A DNA stretch of 64,000 nt from JANYGA01 sp031420415 (GTDB taxonomy: Bacteria > Vulcanimicrobiota > Vulcanimicrobiia > Vulcanimicrobiales > Vulcanimicrobiaceae), in NCBI GenBank assembly GCA_031420415.1, contig JANOMT010000029.1, forward strand, positions 62,001 through 126,000, written 5' to 3'. The position numbers and the translations under genes are program-made. The notes below the pieces were generated by a model that saw only the letters and a list, made by a program, of their open reading frames with translations, was not told the DNA's origin and made no database searches. Shown here piece after piece: positions 42,649-51,398 of the stretch (positions are counted from its first letter, which is position 1; each line of letters starts with the position of its first letter).

Positions 42649-43065
42649 ATGCCAGAGTTCGTCGACCCCGGAAGCCTCGGCATCGTGCGGCCGGTCTATT
42701 TCAAGGAAGCCGTTCCCGTCATTCCCGCCCTCGATGTCGCGATTACGGTCGCATTTTACGAAGAGAAGCTCGGCTTCACCGAACTCTTTCGCGCCGGCGA
42801 CCCACCGGTGTATGCGGGCCTCCAACGCGACGGCGTCAAGTTTCACATTTTTGAATGCATGGATAAGCGCATCGCGGACTGGACGGCATTCCGTGTGTAT
42901 GTCCGTGGTATCGCCGAGCTCTACGCGATCTCACGCACCGCGCGGATCATTCATCCCAACGGCGTGCTCGGCGAAACGCCATGGCGCACGACGGAGTTCA
43001 CGATCGTCGACCCGAGCGGCGTCGCGATCACGTTCGTCGAGCAAAAGCCGATGGACGATCGGTAA
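42649..43065 (+). CDS. VOC (glyoxalase/bleomycin-resistance) family protein
   Basis: The start at ATG 42649 is fixed by GGAGAGGAG four bases upstream; the protein has 138 residues. It has two beta-alpha-beta-beta-beta modules, with VIPALDVAITVAFYEEKLGF at the start and TTEFTIVDPSGVAITFVE at the end. This is the layout of bleomycin-resistance/glyoxalase-type proteins. It may bind a metal or sequester a small molecule. The substrate is unknown. It follows the hydrolase gene by 13 bp on the same strand. Confidence 0.85.
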   Translation: MPEFVDPGSLGIVRPVYFKEAVPVIPALDVAITVAFYEEKLGFTELFRAGDPPVYAGLQRDGVKFHIFECMDKRIADWTAFRVYVRGIAELYAISRTARIIHPNGVLGETPWRTTEFTIVDPSGVAITFVEQKPMDDR

Positions 43066-43083
43066 CGCTGTCGGCGCGACGAC

Positions 43084-43835
43084 ATGGCTGAGACGGACGA
43101 CATATTTCTCGAACGCGTCGACTCGAACGGCGAGATCGCCCGTCTCCGTCTCGTCGATTATGGTGGTGTCGGCCCCATTGCACTGCTGCTTCATGGCCTA
43201 GCCGGTGCGGCACACGAATGGCGCGATACCGCGGCGTGGCTTTGCGAAAACTCGAAACGTCTCGCGTCGTTCGCACGTGCCGAATTTGTCTGCGATGCGG
43301 TGTCGACAATCGAATCGATTGCGAGCGATCCGGTGTCGCTTGTGGGACAATCGCATGGTGGCGTGACCGCATTTCTTGTTGCCGCGCGACACCCCGAGCT
43401 GATTTCACGCCTTATCGTGATTGAAGCAGGCATCGCGTGCGATCCCGATGCGCCTGCGTCGATCGCGGTGGCTCGATACGTGGCCGCTTCCATTTCCCGA
43501 CCGCGTGTCGGCGCGCTTATTTTTAAGCGCCAACACGAACGCCGCACGCGTCTGGTCGGAGATGCTCGTCGAAACGGCCGACGGGTTTCGACCCGCATTC
43601 GATCGAGACGATCCAAGATTATCGTGACGACTGGCGTCGGATCGCGTGTCCGATACGTATCATCGTGAGTGAAGCCGGCTGGATGGGCCGCGAACCCGAG
43701 CAGATGATCGATCTCAACGCACGAGAGACGATCGACGTCATTTCCTGGGCTGGGCACGATGTGCATCTCGACGCACCGGAGCTTTGGAGATCGAGCGCCG
43801 AGCAAGTTTTACGCGGAGAAGAACGCGAGCGTTAA
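43084..43835 (+). pseudogene. Alpha/beta hydrolase broken by two frameshifts
   Basis: The first frame (from ATG 43084) has a hydrolase start, PIALLLHGLAGAAHEW and SLVGQSHGGVTAF (nucleophile elbow). After about 43475 the similarity continues in another frame (PDRVSARLFLSANT, AFDRDD). After about 43605 it moves to the third frame (TIQDYRDDWRRI, WAGHDVHLDAPELW, with the catalytic His). The region between the two conserved motifs in the first part also seems shortened. Each segment keeps normal codon choice, so the breaks are recent or sequencing errors. The intact protein would be about 250 residues. Confidence 0.7.
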
Positions 43836-44374
43836 ACGTCCATCTCTTCGAAGAGCGGTGCGAGCGCGAGCACAAATCCAGGCATCGAACGATGCGTGAC
43901 GATATCGGTTTCGCCGATCGTCAGCGAATACTCGCGATCGTGGAGTGTTACGATGCGCTGCTCGGGATCGAGCACGATGACGAGTTCGGTCCCACCGCTG
44001 AGATAGACGTTAATTTTATGTTGGACGAGGACGTTCCGATCGCGTGGTGAGAGGATCTCGTCGACGATATCGGGTGCTAGACGCGGTTCGCGAATCGCAT
44101 CCCGTGGTGCTCCTTTGGGAAGGCGATCGAACGAGACGAAGGCGACATCGGGCACGAGATAGCATGCCGGGCCGAACGATGGTGCGATCCAGAAGCGCCA
44201 TTCCGAGCCCGTGCGGCCTCGCAAGCGTCCCCAATTTCCGAGCTCTTCGGCGAGTTTTCGCTGCCAAAAACTATGGTCGTAGACCGGACTCACTTTTTGA
44301 ACGGGCTCGTCCATGAGCCACTCCATCGCGGGTTCGGCCTCGACGACGTACGGGATCGGGACTTCGATCTGCAT
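43832..44374 (-). CDS. Uma2 family endonuclease-like protein
   Basis: ATG at 44374 gives 180 residues. The fold is that of PF05685 (Uma2), a restriction-endonuclease-like domain. It has LVPDVAFVSFDRLPKG with the PD motif, and LAPDIVDEILSPRDR, where E-I-L-S-P supplies the acidic residue. These proteins are very abundant in Cyanobacteria and some Chloroflexi. Their cellular role is not established. It is one of two neighbouring paralogues and its stop overlaps that of the broken hydrolase by 4 bp. Confidence 0.85.
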   Translation of the reverse strand: MQIEVPIPYVVEAEPAMEWLMDEPVQKVSPVYDHSFWQRKLAEELGNWGRLRGRTGSEWRFWIAPSFGPACYLVPDVAFVSFDRLPKGAPRDAIREPRLAPDIVDEILSPRDRNVLVQHKINVYLSGGTELVIVLDPEQRIVTLHDREYSLTIGETDIVTHRSMPGFVLALAPLFEEMDV

Positions 44375-44453
44375 GTGTTGCACTCCACGCCACCTTATCA
44401 CGCCCGATCGGCGACTCGGAAAGGGCGATCGACTCGCGGACCGGCGATGTCAA

Positions 44454-44996
44454 TCAGCGATCCATCTTCGCGAACGCGGCCGCGAGCGCAAGTTCGAAGC
44501 CAGGCAATGCGGCGTGCCTCAGGATATCTCTTTCGTCGAGGATTTGCGATGATTCGGGATCGTGCAACGTCACGACACGCCGTTTCGGATCGACGACGAT
44601 GACGAGGTCGACGCCGCCGCTGAGGTAGACCGCAAGTTTGTGGTGCACGAGGATGTTGCGGTCGCGCGGTGAGAGGATTTCGACGATGACGTCGGGCGCG
44701 AGATGCGGTTCTTCGACCGACGCTCGCGGTGCCTCGCGCGGAAGCCGGTCGAACGAAACAAAGGCAACGTCCGGTACGAGATATCGTGACACCCCGTCCT
44801 CTGGGGTAAGCCAGAAGCGCCACTCCGGACCGACGCGACCGCGTTCTTCACCCCAGCGACGAAGTTCTTCGCCGAAGAGGAGCTGCCAGAACGCGTGACT
44901 ATACGCTGGGCATACTTTTTGGACCGGCTCGCCCAAGAGCCATTCCATGGCGGGCTTTGCTTCCACGATGTAGGGCTTCGGGACGGTAACTTGCAT
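44454..44996 (-). CDS. Uma2 family endonuclease-like protein, second copy
   Basis: ATG at 44996 gives 180 residues (GTG or ATG upstream possible). Nearly every part has a counterpart in the copy at 43832-44374: VVEAEPAMEWLMDEPVQKV versus IVEAKPAMEWLLGEPVQKV, the PD motif LVPDVAFVSFDRLPRE and LAPDVIVEILSPRDR. The pair is a tandem duplication. The intergenic gap of 79 bp shows no clear terminator. Function is as for the first copy and remains unknown. Confidence 0.85.
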   Translation of the reverse strand: MQVTVPKPYIVEAKPAMEWLLGEPVQKVCPAYSHAFWQLLFGEELRRWGEERGRVGPEWRFWLTPEDGVSRYLVPDVAFVSFDRLPREAPRASVEEPHLAPDVIVEILSPRDRNILVHHKLAVYLSGGVDLVIVVDPKRRVVTLHDPESSQILDERDILRHAALPGFELALAAAFAKMDR

Positions 44997-45114
44997 GGTT
45001 CGCACTCCACACTCGTTATATCACGACGCTCGACCTCGATGGCAACTCGTGGGACGAGGAAAAGTAAACGTCGACTGCGATGCACGTACGGTCCTCAACG
45101 ACCGAACTGTATCA

Positions 45115-45146
45115 CAAAAAAAAGAGCTTGCCGAAGCCAGCTCTTT
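45115..45146 (-). terminator. Rho-independent terminator after acsF
   Basis: On the minus strand AAAGAGCT (45146-45139) pairs with AGCTCTTT (45128-45121) around a 10-base loop, followed by a run of T. It stands 20 bp beyond the acsF stop and would end the bchM-acsF transcript. Confidence 0.85.
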
Positions 45147-45166
45147 CATCTCCTCTTGCTTTGGCG

Positions 45167-46315
45167 TTACGCCGTCGCGGGGATCGGTTCGCTGCGCATC
45201 GGCGAGCGGCGTAACGTGACGGGAACCGCGCCCTCGAGTTTGAGGACGCTCGCGTCGCCGGGATCGCAACACGTCTTCGTCCACTCGCTACGCGGCAGCG
45301 GCTCGACCCAGTCGTGCTTCTGAAACATGAGCTTGGCGTATTGCAAGATGTTGCTCGCGAAGCGCGCGTAGCGCACCGGGACGGCCGCGTTTTTACGCCA
45401 GCCCGTGTGGAGACGACCCTTGGCATTGGCGCGATTGTTATCGCGCATTTTGCGCAGGCACGATTTGAAGTAATCCGACTTCGTGCGGATCGCGATGCCC
45501 CAGATGCCGTGTGCGGCTTCTTCGGTCTCGTCGATCACCTTGAAATCGTATTTCTCCCAGTTGATGCCCATCGCGTTGTAGACGGCCGACTTTTCATCTC
45601 GCAGATACATCGTGATGTAGACCGCAAGCGTGAAGAACTTCACGCCGAGCTTGCTGAGCCAACCGCTGTAGTAGTGCGGTTGCGAGCGCATCATCAACGC
45701 GAAGAAGCGGCTGTGACGGCGTTCGTCCTTGCACCAGTTATCGAAATAATCGAAGATCGGGTGGAAGTTGAACTCCGGGTGCAGCTTCATATGGTCGCTG
45801 ATATTCTGGTAGCGATAGAAGCCGACGATTTCGGAGAGATACGTCGTTACGAAGATCCACTTGGGATGCATGTACGACATCCCCTTGACGTTGGGCAACT
45901 TCGCGAGATCGAAAGGCCGACCCATGTGGCGCATCACCCAACTCAGAAACGACGAGTGCCGACCTTCATCGCGACCCATTGCGCGATAGATCGCGCGGAG
46001 CGTTTCGTCTTTGAGATGTTTCTGGACGTCACTATAAAGAAGACAACCGGAGAATTCCCCGATCGAGCTGCGATTGAGGAACTCGTAGAATTCATCCCAC
46101 AGCGCCTGATATTCGACGTTTTGAACTTCGGGGCCCCATTTGAAATGGGCCCGATTGTAGTCCGCATCGAAATCGCTGCGTAGCTCTTCAAACTCCGCAC
46201 GGCAGAGATCGATCGAGAGGGAGTTGAGGATGCCGATATCGGTTTTATAGAGCCGCGGCGCGAGAAGCTGTTGCTTCTCTTTCACGACCGGGGCGACGGG
46301 GGCAGCTGTCGCCAC
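45167..46315 (-). CDS. acsF: Oxygen-dependent Mg-protoporphyrin IX monomethyl ester cyclase AcsF
   Basis: This 382-residue di-iron protein starts at GTG 46315. The E...E..H ligand sets of the ferritin-like family are visible in AMGRDEGRHSSFL, CKDERRHSRFFALMM and DETEEAAHGIWG. It closes the isocyclic ring of Mg-protoporphyrin monomethyl ester using O2, so it shows adaptation to oxygen. It lies 5 bp after bchM on the same strand, so the two consecutive pathway steps are in one operon, controlled from the site at 47119-47161. Some organisms need a small partner such as Ycf54 or BciE; no such gene was recognised nearby. Confidence 0.95.
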   Translation of the reverse strand: MATAAPVAPVVKEKQQLLAPRLYKTDIGILNSLSIDLCRAEFEELRSDFDADYNRAHFKWGPEVQNVEYQALWDEFYEFLNRSSIGEFSGCLLYSDVQKHLKDETLRAIYRAMGRDEGRHSSFLSWVMRHMGRPFDLAKLPNVKGMSYMHPKWIFVTTYLSEIVGFYRYQNISDHMKLHPEFNFHPIFDYFDNWCKDERRHSRFFALMMRSQPHYYSGWLSKLGVKFFTLAVYITMYLRDEKSAVYNAMGINWEKYDFKVIDETEEAAHGIWGIAIRTKSDYFKSCLRKMRDNNRANAKGRLHTGWRKNAAVPVRYARFASNILQYAKLMFQKHDWVEPLPRSEWTKTCCDPGDASVLKLEGAVPVTLRRSPMRSEPIPATA

Positions 46316-46320
46316 GAGGA

Positions 46321-47076
46321 CTACGCGCCCACCCGAACCGCTTCGAAGATGAAGCTGTCGTAGAAGAAGAATTTCACGCGCTTGGTGCGCATCATCTTGA
46401 AGCCCGCGCGATAGAGGATGCGCTCGACTTCATCGTAGGTGAACATGTGCAACTTGGTCATGCGGTTCTTTTTGTGGAATTTCTGACCGATGGCCATCCA
46501 GAAATCGTTCATCGGCGTACGAATCGCGAACGAACCGATCATTTTGTTCGATGCGAGGCTCGAGAGGCGCTTGAGCATCTCGCTGACTTCATTGTATGGA
46601 TAGTGGAAGAGCACGTCGAGGCAACAGACCGTATCGTACGTCCGCGCTTGGCCGGCGAGCGCTGCGATATCGCCGACTTGGAAACGCGGTGGAATGCCCT
46701 TGGTACGACCGGCATTGATGTACTTTGCGAAGTGGATCATCGGCGCGGAGACGTCGAATGCGTCGACTTCGTAACCGTGGCTCGCAAGCGCCGTCGAGAG
46801 CGTGCCCGTGCCGCAACCGGCATCGAGGGCGGTGTGGCCCTTATCGGTCGAGAGCCACGAAACGACGGTTTCGAGCGCTTGGTCGTGGCCGTCGCGAATG
46901 ACTTTCCAGATCGGCGGGATATCGCCCGAGCCGTAGATCGCGCTCCAGCGCGAGAAGCCGGACGTTTCGAAGTACTGGCGGACGCGTTTTCCCGTCTCCG
47001 ATTGTTCGCGGTCGGCGAAGAGCGACGTGCGCTCTGGAGCCTGCAACGGGCGAACGGTTTCCACGGTCTCGATCAT
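46321..47076 (-). CDS. bchM: Magnesium protoporphyrin IX methyltransferase BchM
   Basis: This 251-residue SAM-dependent methyltransferase methylates the ring-C propionate of Mg-protoporphyrin IX. The SAM motif is ALDAGCGTGTLSTALA. The N-terminal VRQYFETSGFSRWSAIYG and the C-terminal FFFYDSFIFEAVR are typical of BchM/ChlM. The start is supported by AAGGGA seven bases upstream. Its product is the substrate of AcsF, encoded next. Its promoter region has the same palindrome as bchH and bchL. A Crp/Fnr regulator gene lies upstream on the same strand. Confidence 0.95.
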   Translation of the reverse strand: MIETVETVRPLQAPERTSLFADREQSETGKRVRQYFETSGFSRWSAIYGSGDIPPIWKVIRDGHDQALETVVSWLSTDKGHTALDAGCGTGTLSTALASHGYEVDAFDVSAPMIHFAKYINAGRTKGIPPRFQVGDIAALAGQARTYDTVCCLDVLFHYPYNEVSEMLKRLSSLASNKMIGSFAIRTPMNDFWMAIGQKFHKKNRMTKLHMFTYDEVERILYRAGFKMMRTKRVKFFFYDSFIFEAVRVGA

Positions 47077-47118
47077 TCGGCGTCCCTTCGGTAACGTCGG
47101 TCTGGTCCGACGAGACGA

Positions 47119-47161
47119 AGTGTAGGTGTAACGTCGTCAGGAGACGGTGACAGGTATCACC
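47119..47161 (-). promoter_or_regulatory. bchM-acsF promoter: Crp/Fnr-type palindrome plus -10
   Basis: GGTGACAGGTATCACC (47146-47161) has the same form as at bchH and bchL. Reading towards bchM, TACACT (47124-47119) follows after 21 bp. If this is the -10, transcription starts near 47112 and the palindrome is centred at about -41.5, the standard class II activator position. The site overlaps the last codon of the small membrane protein gene. No good -35 is present, as expected for an activator-dependent promoter. Confidence 0.65.
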
Positions 47162-47339
47162 CCGAGAGTGCGGTTCGCTTCCGGACGAGCGCCCGCACGA
47201 AGTGGAAGGCGAAAACGCTCGCGAGCACCACGAGGGCGACGACCGCCGCGACGAGGAGCAGCTTGAGCACGAAGATGAGCGCGACTATGGCGACGAGTAC
47301 GAGCGCGGAGCCGAGAGCAAAGCGCGAAAGAGCGTTCAT
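47157..47339 (-). CDS. Small membrane protein, 60 residues
   Basis: ATG at 47339 has GGAGGA eight bases upstream, which decides the start over an earlier Met. The protein is two adjacent hydrophobic stretches of Leu, Val and Ala, with a short basic C-terminus (RALVRKRTALSG). It lies between the Crp/Fnr gene and bchM on the same strand. No family is recognised. Its stop overlaps the bchM operator. Confidence 0.65.
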   Translation of the reverse strand: MNALSRFALGSALVLVAIVALIFVLKLLLVAAVVALVVLASVFAFHFVRALVRKRTALSG

Positions 47340-47408
47340 GAATGAGTCCTCCGCGCTCACGTACCGGGTAACGAAAGCCGGAGTTTCGTTCGTCGCTCGA
47401 TGTTCCGG

Positions 47409-48470
47409 TTACGCGCCGCTCTCGGCGAGCTCCGCAAGGGCATTGGTATCCCGGAGCGCGATCGTCGCGTTCTTCCGCGCTTCGAGAATGCCGCGTTCTT
47501 GAAGTTCGTGTAATTTGCGCGTGATGGTGACGCGATTCGAGCCGATCATGTCGGCGAGTCGTTGGTGCGTGAGCGGATAATCGATGACCGTGAGCGCGCC
47601 CTCCGGTTTTCCGAAGTTCTTCGCGAGTTCGAGAAGCGTTCGGTAAAGCCGCAGATTGACGCTATTGTTGAGGAGATCTTCGATGAGGACTTGCGATTCC
47701 GTGAGCCGGCGCGCGAAATTCGTGATCACGTCGAGTGCGGCTGCGGGTTGTGCGGAGATGATTTCGGTAATCTGGCCTTCGCTCGCCGAAATGATTCGCG
47801 ATTCGTGCAGCGACTCAGCGCACAGGCACGAGAGACTCTGCGATTCGGTACGCCACTGAAGAAAGACGTCGCCCGGACCGAGGATCGAAAGCGTGATGCA
47901 TCGGCCGTTGGGCAAGAGATTGTAGAGTCGCAACGTGCCCGAATCGACGAAGTGAAATTTCATGCCATCGTCGTAGAGCGGTGCGATCTCGTCGCCCGCT
48001 GCGAGCATCCTTACTTCGAACGACGCCTCTTTGCGCAGCATCACGGCGCGCAAGCGCTCTTTGTGATCGCGTTCGCTCGCGACGTCGCGCTTCGTATCTT
48101 GGTCTGCTTTGTAGCCCTCGGCGACCGCTATCGCGATCATCGAGCGCAAGTCGGCGATCTCGTTGATGATCTCCATCTGCGGGATCGCGCCGGCATTGGT
48201 TTCCAAGAGCGCGATTTCGATCATGTTCGTCGCTTCGATCGTGCGGCCGATCGCGTCGGAGAGATCGAAGCCCTTGCTCGATTGGAAGCGCCCGGCGTCG
48301 CGCGAGAAGCCGATGAGTTCGTCGAAATCGGCCGTCTCGACCGCGCGAACGATCGCGTTCCAATAGAGGTTGTGCTGCGCGACGACACCGTGATCGGCCG
48401 TCGTGTTGTAATCGGTTTTCGTTGCCCCGATCCAGCGCTCGTTATACGTTTTCGTGCTTTTGCGGAGCAT
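47409..48470 (-). CDS. Crp/Fnr-family transcription regulator with an unusual N-terminal domain
   Basis: I start at ATG 48470, giving 353 residues; upstream frame is arginine-rich and looks non-coding. Residues 1-125 form a helical domain (FDELIGFSRDAGRF, then GFDLSDAIGRTIEATNM) somewhat like RsbRD-type N-terminal sensor domains. Residues 145-235 are a cyclic-nucleotide-binding-type beta roll (FHFVDSGTLRLYNLLPNGR, ILGPGDVFLQW). Residues 295-345 are the Crp HTH with recognition helix SNRVTITRKLHELQ, close to the NtcA pattern R-V-T-x-T-R. The Cys cluster of FNR is absent. It lies upstream of bchM-acsF. GGTGA-N6-TCACC sites at three bch promoters fit this helix, so it is a candidate pigment regulator. 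Confidence 0.82.
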   Translation of the reverse strand: MLRKSTKTYNERWIGATKTDYNTTADHGVVAQHNLYWNAIVRAVETADFDELIGFSRDAGRFQSSKGFDLSDAIGRTIEATNMIEIALLETNAGAIPQMEIINEIADLRSMIAIAVAEGYKADQDTKRDVASERDHKERLRAVMLRKEASFEVRMLAAGDEIAPLYDDGMKFHFVDSGTLRLYNLLPNGRCITLSILGPGDVFLQWRTESQSLSCLCAESLHESRIISASEGQITEIISAQPAAALDVITNFARRLTESQVLIEDLLNNSVNLRLYRTLLELAKNFGKPEGALTVIDYPLTHQRLADMIGSNRVTITRKLHELQERGILEARKNATIALRDTNALAELAESGA

Positions 48471-48600
48471 TTCGGCTAAGACGGCAGACACGCGGGGGTG
48501 ATTAGCGAAGGACGGTTGCCGCCCTGCGCGCTTTGTCGCAGGTCGAGGCGAGGAACCGGAGTAGGAGCGCAATCGCGAGCCGACGGCGAACGTATGTACG

Positions 48601-51324
48601 ATGGAAGCCCCGTTCTCTGCGCTGCATTCTTCGGTCGCGCAGTGGTGTGTCGAAAAGCTTGGCGTCGCAACGCCGCCCCAAGAAGACGCGTTGCCGCTCG
48701 GCCTCGCGCGGAAAACCCATCTCATCTGCTCGCCGACGGGGACTGGGAAAACGCTCGCAGCTTTTTTACCCGTCATGAGTCGTCTCGCCGAGTTGCGCGA
48801 TCGCGACGAGCTCTTTCCGCGACCCTACGTGCTCTATATTTCGCCGCTCCGCGCGCTCGGGTACGACGTCGAGCACAACGTTCGTCGGCCGTTGCGCGAG
48901 ATGGGTCTGCTCGAGCGGCCGAACTCGGAACGCGCGCAGTTGCGCCGCGGACGCATCCGCGAGACCTCGATCCGCACGGGCGTGCGCACGAGCGATACCC
49001 CGGTCGAAGAACGCCGACTGATGATGACGCGCCCACCACATATCCTCATGACGACCCCGGAATCACTCGCGCTCATGCTCGCGATGGAATCGTATCGCAA
49101 ACATTTACGCGCGGTCGACACCGTCATCATCGACGAGGTCCACGCGCTCGCAGGCAATAAACGCGGGTCGTACCTCGCGCTCTGTCTCGAAACGCTCGAA
49201 GAGCTCGTCACCGATGGGCTCGTGCGCGTCGGGCTTTCGGCGACGGTCGCCCCGCTCGATCGCGTCTCGAAATTTCTCGCGGGGTCGCAACGCGAATGCG
49301 CGGTCGTCGACAAGCGCGGCCTGCGCGCGATCCGCCTCGAGGTGACGGCACCGTTCACGGGTGCGATGGCGCCGATGACGAGTATCGCACAACGTTGCAT
49401 CGAGCTCGGATCGGACGTCCGCACGCAGCTCGTCTTCACCAACGTGCGCAGTCAAGCCGAACGCGTCGCGCACGAGATGGCGCTCATTGCGAATCCCGAC
49501 GATACCGAAGCGCGCGACGAAGCCGATCTCGAAGCACGTGCGGGTGTCGGCATCGCGAACCCCGATGCGATTCCACGGCCGCGCAGCGATGCGAAGATCG
49601 GTATTCACCATAGCGCCCTCGAACGTAGCGTGCGCCATCGTACGGAGGCGCAGTTGCGTGCCGGTGAATTGCATACGGTCGTCTGTAGTTCGAGCCTCGA
49701 ACTCGGCGTCGATATCGGCTTCGTCGATCGCGTCTGCATCGTCGGCGGCGCGCGCGGCATGACGCCGACGTTACAACGCGTCGGTCGCGCGGGGCATCGT
49801 CCGGGTGCCGTCGCCGACGGCGTCGTCGTCGCGCAAGATCGCGACGATATCATCGAAGCGGCCGCAACCAAACGCTGCATTCGCGACGGGATCATCGAAG
49901 AACTGAGCATTCCCGAAGCGCCGCTCGACGTGCTCGCGCAGTGGCTCGTGATGAGCGTTTGCTACGACAAACGCGTTCCGATCGCAGACGCGCTCGAACG
50001 CGCGCGACGCGCGGAGCCGTATCGCGATCTGAGCGAAGCCGACGTGCGCGCCGTCGTCGCGTATCTCGCGGGCGGAGGTGCGGGGCCCGATGAAGCGCAC
50101 GTGCGACGACTCGGTGCCGACGATGTCGCAATCTACGGGCTCGGCCGCGATGTCTGCGCGGCGTTTTTCGAAAACGTCGGCACGATTCCCGACGAAACGA
50201 GCGTCAGCGTCGGCACGAAAGGCAGCGCGATCGGGAAAGTCGACGAGAGCTTTGCGTCGAGCTTGCGCGAGGGCGACGTCATGCTCATTTCCGGGCGTAC
50301 GTTTAAAGTGAAAGAAGTTCGCTCTGCGGGCGTGACGGTCGAGCCGTTCGCGGGCCGACCGACCGTGCCGCAGTGGAGTTCGCACATCAAGGGCGTACCG
50401 ACGGTGCTCGCGCGCGAGATCGCGGATCTGCGCGCGGGAATTGCGGCACGCCTCGCAATCGACGGCGGCGCGCGCAAGACACTCGCGTGGCTCTCGCGAC
50501 GATATGGCCTCGAAGGCGCCGAGGCGTCGCACGCCGTGCGCTATATCGCGCAACAGATGGCGATCTCAGCGGTGCCGAAAACGGGCGAAGCGCTCGTCGA
50601 AATCTATCGCATGGATCGTAAGCAAACCGCCGTCTTCCATACGTGCGCGGGCCGTCGTGCCAATGAAGCACTGGCGCGCGTGATCGGCGCGCGACTCTTT
50701 CGCGAAGCGCGTGTCAATACGCAGATCACGACGGACGATAACGGCTTTCTCGTCACGATGCCGCACGGGAAAACGCTGCCGGATGCGTTTTGGGCGACGC
50801 TCTTGCACCCGCGTGATTTCCAGCGCGATCTCCTCGACGGCTTGCGCGCGGGGTATCTCCTGCGCTTGCACTTCCGCTACGTCGCGAATACGGGCTTACT
50901 CGTCTTGCGTCGTGCCGGCGGGCAAACGTTGCGGCGCAGCGGCTTGCGCTGGAATAGTCAGAAGATCTTCGACCGCTTGCTCGAAGCGGCGCCCGATTTT
51001 CCGCTGCTGCGCGAAACGATTCGTTTCGTAACGACCGATCTGCTCGACGCCCCCGGAGCCCTCGCCTATCTCGCGGCGTTGCCGAGCGAAGTGCGCGTCA
51101 TCCATCCGGCAGCGGCCTCGCCGTTTACGTTCGGTATCGTCACGTCGAGCTTCGGCGATTCGGTCGTGATGGACGATCGTCGCAGCATGGTCGAAGCGCT
51201 CCACGAACGCGTGCTCGCGGTGCTCGGCGAGAGCGATCTCCCCCCGACTCCGCTGCGCACGGCCGACGGTCCGCTTTTCGATGCGGGATATGCCGCGACG
51301 CCGACGGGAAGCAAGATCACCTAG
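48601..51324 (+). CDS. lhr: Lhr-type DExH-box DNA/RNA helicase
   Basis: This 907-residue helicase starts at ATG 48601. It has the Q-motif region PPQEDALPLGLARKTHLI, motif I CSPTGTGKTLAAF, motif II VIIDEVHALAGNKRG, motif III LSATV, and the later VQR-like LQRVGRAGHRPGAV motif VI. The C-terminal 350 residues contain the winged-helix and Lhr-core regions. Its length fits ligase-associated DEXH helicases, which work with a phosphoesterase in DNA repair. Such a phosphoesterase (PdeM-like) is encoded 74 bp downstream. It is divergent from the Crp/Fnr regulator gene with 130 bp between them. Confidence 0.9.
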   Translation: MEAPFSALHSSVAQWCVEKLGVATPPQEDALPLGLARKTHLICSPTGTGKTLAAFLPVMSRLAELRDRDELFPRPYVLYISPLRALGYDVEHNVRRPLREMGLLERPNSERAQLRRGRIRETSIRTGVRTSDTPVEERRLMMTRPPHILMTTPESLALMLAMESYRKHLRAVDTVIIDEVHALAGNKRGSYLALCLETLEELVTDGLVRVGLSATVAPLDRVSKFLAGSQRECAVVDKRGLRAIRLEVTAPFTGAMAPMTSIAQRCIELGSDVRTQLVFTNVRSQAERVAHEMALIANPDDTEARDEADLEARAGVGIANPDAIPRPRSDAKIGIHHSALERSVRHRTEAQLRAGELHTVVCSSSLELGVDIGFVDRVCIVGGARGMTPTLQRVGRAGHRPGAVADGVVVAQDRDDIIEAAATKRCIRDGIIEELSIPEAPLDVLAQWLVMSVCYDKRVPIADALERARRAEPYRDLSEADVRAVVAYLAGGGAGPDEAHVRRLGADDVAIYGLGRDVCAAFFENVGTIPDETSVSVGTKGSAIGKVDESFASSLREGDVMLISGRTFKVKEVRSAGVTVEPFAGRPTVPQWSSHIKGVPTVLAREIADLRAGIAARLAIDGGARKTLAWLSRRYGLEGAEASHAVRYIAQQMAISAVPKTGEALVEIYRMDRKQTAVFHTCAGRRANEALARVIGARLFREARVNTQITTDDNGFLVTMPHGKTLPDAFWATLLHPRDFQRDLLDGLRAGYLLRLHFRYVANTGLLVLRRAGGQTLRRSGLRWNSQKIFDRLLEAAPDFPLLRETIRFVTTDLLDAPGALAYLAALPSEVRVIHPAAASPFTFGIVTSSFGDSVVMDDRRSMVEALHERVLAVLGESDLPPTPLRTADGPLFDAGYAATPTGSKIT

Positions 51325-51398
51325 ATGTCGGTACGATTCTTCAATGCGCGCGCAGCGCAGAGACAGGTTTTCGTCGTCATCCGCGGCAGTGGTCGTTC

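Noticed and set aside
48471..48776. 102-residue N-terminal extension of the Crp/Fnr regulator
   Set aside because: It overlaps the divergent helicase start region, is Ser/Arg-rich and unlike the rest of the protein; ATG 48470 is preferred.
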